From JBAQMG01 sp049302575 (lineage in GTDB: Bacteria > Bacillota > Desulfitobacteriia > Desulfitobacteriales > Desulfitobacteriaceae): 53,020 nucleotides of DNA. Position numbers and translations under genes: made by a program. Below, piece by piece: positions 50,226-53,020 of this stretch. Position 1 is the first letter of the stretch. Each line of letters opens with the position of its first letter. The stretch covers positions 1 through 53,020 of the forward strand of contig JBAQMG010000128.1 in assembly GCA_049302575.1 (NCBI GenBank). The letters are read 5' to 3'. The notes under the pieces are model-generated. The model ran no database searches. It was not told the DNA's origin and saw only the letters and a list, made by a program, of their open reading frames with translations.

Positions 50226-50374
50226 AGTAACCCCCCCTTTTTTTAGTACTTCGACAATTTTAACCAAGTGTCAGAAGAAGTATCCCACTTCTATAATTAG
50301 GAGCTTAATTCGCCGTGTCCTAATCCATATCCTTCAATTGAATGTTATAGGGGTGTTTTTATTTTTCTAAGACT

Positions 50375-50403
50375 TTTTCAAACAAGATATATTTTTTTAT
50401 AAT
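50375..50403 (+). promoter_or_regulatory. Candidate sigma-A promoter of dacF
   Basis: TTTTCA, 17 nt, TATAAT, about 50 nt before the dacF start. The -10 is perfect and the -35 matches 4 of 6. A forespore-type promoter was looked for and not found. Confidence 0.4.
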
Positions 50404-50451
50404 TTGAGGGAATACTAAAGAAATCGAAAAATCATTAATGAGGAGGAGTCA

Positions 50452-51603
50452 ATGATGCGTAAAATTTTCGGATTATTATTAGTTCTAACAATAGTGCTAG
50501 CAAATCTAGGTGTTATGCAGACTAGGCAAGTATTAGGTGTAGAAATAGAAACGGAGGCCGCTAGTGCTATCTTGATGGATGCAGCCTCTGGAAAGATTCT
50601 TTACGAAAAAGAGCCCAATAAAGAGCTTGCTCCAGCAAGTGTTACCAAATTAATGACCCTACTTGTGGCGGCCGATGCTGTTGCTTTAGGTAGAGTAAAA
50701 TTAACCGATAAAGTAACGGCTAGTGAAAATGCTTCTAAACTGGGAGGGTCTCAGATTTATCTTGAACCTGGGGAAACATTTTCTTTGGAGGAAATGTTAA
50801 TTTCAATTGCGGTAGGCTCCGCAAATGACTCTTGTGTGGCTATAGCCGAACATATAAGTGGAACACATGAAGCTTTTGTAGAAGAAATGAATAAGAAGGC
50901 TCAAGAACTAGGTCTGAAAAACACACATTTTGTGAATGATTACGGACTTCCTGCTGAAGGGCACTACACCAGTGCTTATGATTTAGCAGTCATAGCAAGG
51001 GCGGCCTTGACGTATCCTTTAGTACGTAAATTAACGGTAATGAAAGAATATGACCTCAGGGATGGCAAATTCAAGCTTTGGAATACTAATAAGCTTTTGT
51101 GGTGGTACCCAGGTACGGATGGTTTTAAAACTGGGTGGACCAATGAAGCTAAGTATTGTCTGGCCTCAACGGTGGAACGGGAGGGGTTACGCTTGATTTG
51201 CGTCGTAATGGGAGTCCCCCAAGTGCGTGGGCATTTTGCGGAGTCTATGAGAATCTATAACTATGGTTTTGCTAAATATGCTTACAAAGCCTTCGCCCCT
51301 GCCAATCAAAAACAAGGTGTAGTTAAAGTCCGAAAAGGAGTAGCGACTGAAGTAGAAGTTATAACTCAAAGACCATTGGGAGTATCAATCGAAAAGGGTA
51401 AAGACAAAAACTTTTGGGTTGAAACTAAACTTAACTCGGAAGTTACCGCCCCAATCAAAGAAAATCAGAAATTGGGAGAGCTGCTTCTTTATCAGGATGA
51501 TCAGATACAAGCAACTGTGGATTTGATAGCTAAAGTGCCAGTTGAAAGGTCGGGGGTTTTACAACAAATGACCAAGACATTAAAAAATGTGATTGGCTTC
51601 TAA
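50452..51603 (+). CDS. dacF: D-alanyl-D-alanine carboxypeptidase DacF
   Basis: 383 residues. A signal peptide (residues 1-~28), then a penicillin-binding domain with SxxK in ASVTKLMT near 63, SxN in SANDSC near 122 and KTG in KTGWTNEA near 226, followed by the C-terminal beta-domain of PBP5-type enzymes. It trims stem peptides of peptidoglycan; in spore-formers it adjusts cortex cross-linking. GAGGAGGAG precedes tandem ATGs; the first is used here. It faces the spoIIA operon tail to tail, 14 nt apart. Confidence 0.93.
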   Translation: MMRKIFGLLLVLTIVLANLGVMQTRQVLGVEIETEAASAILMDAASGKILYEKEPNKELAPASVTKLMTLLVAADAVALGRVKLTDKVTASENASKLGGSQIYLEPGETFSLEEMLISIAVGSANDSCVAIAEHISGTHEAFVEEMNKKAQELGLKNTHFVNDYGLPAEGHYTSAYDLAVIARAALTYPLVRKLTVMKEYDLRDGKFKLWNTNKLLWWYPGTDGFKTGWTNEAKYCLASTVEREGLRLICVVMGVPQVRGHFAESMRIYNYGFAKYAYKAFAPANQKQGVVKVRKGVATEVEVITQRPLGVSIEKGKDKNFWVETKLNSEVTAPIKENQKLGELLLYQDDQIQATVDLIAKVPVERSGVLQQMTKTLKNVIGF

Positions 51604-51617
51604 CGTAATGCATTAAT

Positions 51618-52397
51618 TTATGTGTCGTCGACTTTAAGAAATTCCCGGATGTGGTGCAGAGCTGATCGTTCAATCCGAGAAATCTGAACTTGAGAAAGCT
51701 TGAGTAGACGGGCGATTTCACTTTGGGTTTTATCTTCATAAAATCTCATTAAAAGGACACGTTTTTCACGTTCAGGTAGTTTATCAAAAACTTCTTTTAA
51801 GGCAATCTTTTCGAACCAAGTTGGTTCCAAATCTTTCTCTAAATGAAGTTGATCGAGCACGTATATGGGGTCTGAATCATCTTGATATAAAGTGTCATAA
51901 ATAGAAGTAGGGCTTTGTACAGCTTCTAAAGCCGCCACAATATCCTCGCGTTCTACCCCAATATTAGCAGCTATTTCATTGATAGTTGGATCATGACCTA
52001 GCGTAGAGGTAAGATGATCGCGTGAACGATTTACTTTGTAAACCAATTCTTTGTAGGAACGGGGTACTTTGATAGGGTGATCATCCCTTAAAAACCTTCT
52101 GATTTCCCCGATGATCATGGGTACGGCATAGGTAGAAAACTTCACACCGAAGGTAAAGTCGAATTTATCAATGGCCTTGATTAGACCAATTGTTCCGATC
52201 TGAAAAAGATCTTCAATTTCATAGCCGCGGTGGACAAATCGTTGAACTAAATTAAAAATCAGTTTTAAGTTACAGTTAATCAGTCTTTCGCGGGCAGCAG
52301 TATCCCCAGCTTGAGCGGCATGTAACAATTCCATCATTTCTTGATCAGAGAGAAGTGGAAAACGCGGTAAGTTCATTTCAGTAAGACGTTGAATCAT
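51618..52397 (-). CDS. sigF: RNA polymerase sporulation sigma factor SigF
   Basis: 259 residues. First forespore sigma factor. Region 2 has NLKLIFNLVQRFVHRGYEI and DLFQIGTIGLIKAIDKFD; region 3 follows; region 4 helix-turn-helix has TQSEIARLLKLSQVQISRIE. The length and N-terminus match SigF more than SigG. GAGGAGATAT precedes the ATG. It lies 13 nt after spoIIAB, and its activity is held by SpoIIAB until SpoIIAA is dephosphorylated. Confidence 0.97.
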   Translation of the reverse strand: MIQRLTEMNLPRFPLLSDQEMMELLHAAQAGDTAARERLINCNLKLIFNLVQRFVHRGYEIEDLFQIGTIGLIKAIDKFDFTFGVKFSTYAVPMIIGEIRRFLRDDHPIKVPRSYKELVYKVNRSRDHLTSTLGHDPTINEIAANIGVEREDIVAALEAVQSPTSIYDTLYQDDSDPIYVLDQLHLEKDLEPTWFEKIALKEVFDKLPEREKRVLLMRFYEDKTQSEIARLLKLSQVQISRIERSALHHIREFLKVDDT

Positions 52398-52410
52398 TTT
52401 ATATCTCCTC

Positions 52411-52848
52411 CTAATGCGAGGAGGTTGTAGTTTGATTCAGATACTTGGCCATTGTTATGGTCGTACCTTGGTTGATTACAGAAGTTACATCAAGTTCATC
52501 CATAAAGGATTGCATAAAAACAAAGCCTAGGCCCATTCGTTCAGGGTCAGTACTAAAAGCCGGTTGCATTGCTTGCTCAACGTCAGAAATCCCACAGCCT
52601 TGGTCATTAACTATAATTTTGAGCTGATTTGGGGCAATTTCCAGTTCTAAATGAACAATATTATCCGGGACATTACGGTAACCATGAATAATGGCATTAG
52701 AGACAGCCTCAGATACGGCCACTTTGAGTTCTTCAAGATCATTAAGGGATAGGTTTAGTTGGGAACCAACTGAGGCGACAAGTAATCTGGCAGTACTAAC
52801 ATTTTCAGGTAAGCTGGAAAAAGTAAGTTTTATTTGGTTATTCTTCAT
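52411..52848 (-). CDS. spoIIAB: Anti-sigma-F factor / kinase SpoIIAB
   Basis: 145 residues. GHKL-type ATP-binding protein that sequesters SigF and phosphorylates SpoIIAA. The N-box has AVSEAVSNAIIHGY, the G1-box NDQGCGI and the G2-type block MGLGFVFMQSF. ATG 52848 is the family start (MKNNQIKLTF), one base after the spoIIAA stop, so the two are translationally coupled. Confidence 0.97.
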   Translation of the reverse strand: MKNNQIKLTFSSLPENVSTARLLVASVGSQLNLSLNDLEELKVAVSEAVSNAIIHGYRNVPDNIVHLELEIAPNQLKIIVNDQGCGISDVEQAMQPAFSTDPERMGLGFVFMQSFMDELDVTSVINQGTTITMAKYLNQTTTSSH

Positions 52849-52849
52849 T

Positions 52850-53020
52850 TCATGCTCCCCTTCCTTCCTCGAAAGCAGACGCTTCATTAGTATAAAAGTG
52901 AATTATCTTGGGTAATCCAGACAGTTCCATAATTTTGTAAATATGTGGGGGAACATTCGTGATTTTGAGCTTCCCTCCCAAGGCAAGCAGCTTTTTATAA
53001 CGACCTAGTAATACCCCAAG
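52850..53020 (-). CDS. spoIIAA: Anti-anti-sigma factor SpoIIAA, C-terminal part (cut by window edge)
   Basis: The last 56 residues of a STAS-domain protein are readable: GRYKKLLALGGKLKITNVPP, then IYKIMELSGLPKII. The phosphorylated serine lies just outside the window. SpoIIAA releases SigF from SpoIIAB when dephosphorylated by SpoIIE. Its stop precedes the spoIIAB ATG by one base. The operon promoter is beyond the right edge. Confidence 0.92.
   Translation of the reverse strand, partial: LGVLLGRYKKLLALGGKLKITNVPPHIYKIMELSGLPKIIHFYTNEASAFEEGRGA

Overview
The window is a stretch of chromosome from an anaerobic, endospore-forming Firmicute. The Desulfosporosinus/Desulfitobacterium branch of Peptococcaceae is the best guess. 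It rests on the spo genes, NfnAB with folD-fchA, membrane-bound multiheme cytochromes c in a spore-former, and the gene order efp-spoIIIA-acc-asp23-nusB-folD-xse-ispA-dxs-tlyA-nadK-argR-recN-spoIVB-spo0A. No rRNA, tRNA, CRISPR array or intact insertion sequence was seen.

Layout. 1-3.2 kb: end of a type IV pilus cluster (3' part of pilD, a PilM-PilN-like fusion, a PilO-like protein), then a LysM protein whose ribosome site lies in a perfect hairpin. 3.3-5.0 kb: a Xaa-Pro peptidase and EF-P. 5.0-6.3 kb: a decay zone with a 35-unit heptanucleotide array, an RNase J pseudogene with two large deletions, and the 3' end of a group II intron. 6.4-11.9 kb: the complete spoIIIAA-AH operon. 12.0-15.7 kb: a response-regulator remnant, then a carboxyltransferase fused in frame to AccB, and AccC. 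15.8-22.4 kb: asp23, amaP, a DUF2273 gene, nusB (apparent AUA start), a TsaD paralogue, nfnAB, folD, fchA. 22.5-23.4 kb: a group II intron 5' fragment and a broken type III restriction gene. 23.4-35.2 kb: xseAB, ispA, two membrane-protein genes, dxs, tlyA, nadK, argR, recN, spoIVB and spo0A, the last with a sigma-H-like promoter and a 0A box. 35.3-42.8 kb: a J-domain membrane protein, a two-component system, and a respiratory module (tetraheme c, Tat-exported FeS protein, NrfD, small membrane protein, NapC-like decaheme c). 43-53 kb: nudF, spoIIM, ald, a YqzK-like gene, xerD, deoD, pdp, a CoA-binding protein, a DUF2892 protein, dacF, and the convergent spoIIA operon (spoIIAA cut by the window edge).

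How the genes work together. Much of the window is the mother-cell/forespore programme: Spo0A as master regulator, SpoIIAA/AB/SigF for the first forespore switch, SpoIIM for engulfment, SpoIIIAA-AH for the intercellular channel, SpoIVB for sigma-K signalling, DacF for the wall. NfnAB, FolD and FchA link ferredoxin/NADPH balance to one-carbon folate chemistry. The cytochrome module probably carries menaquinol electrons across the membrane and may be controlled by the adjacent kinase and regulator.

The most unusual signal is a family of degenerate 7-nt-period repeats in about ten intergenic places. They differ in base composition and orientation but keep the heptamer phase, and they extend into the end of dxs. 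Other items of note are the AccB fusion with an internal ribosome site, the AUA start of nusB, and a short 67-72-nt interspersed element present twice.
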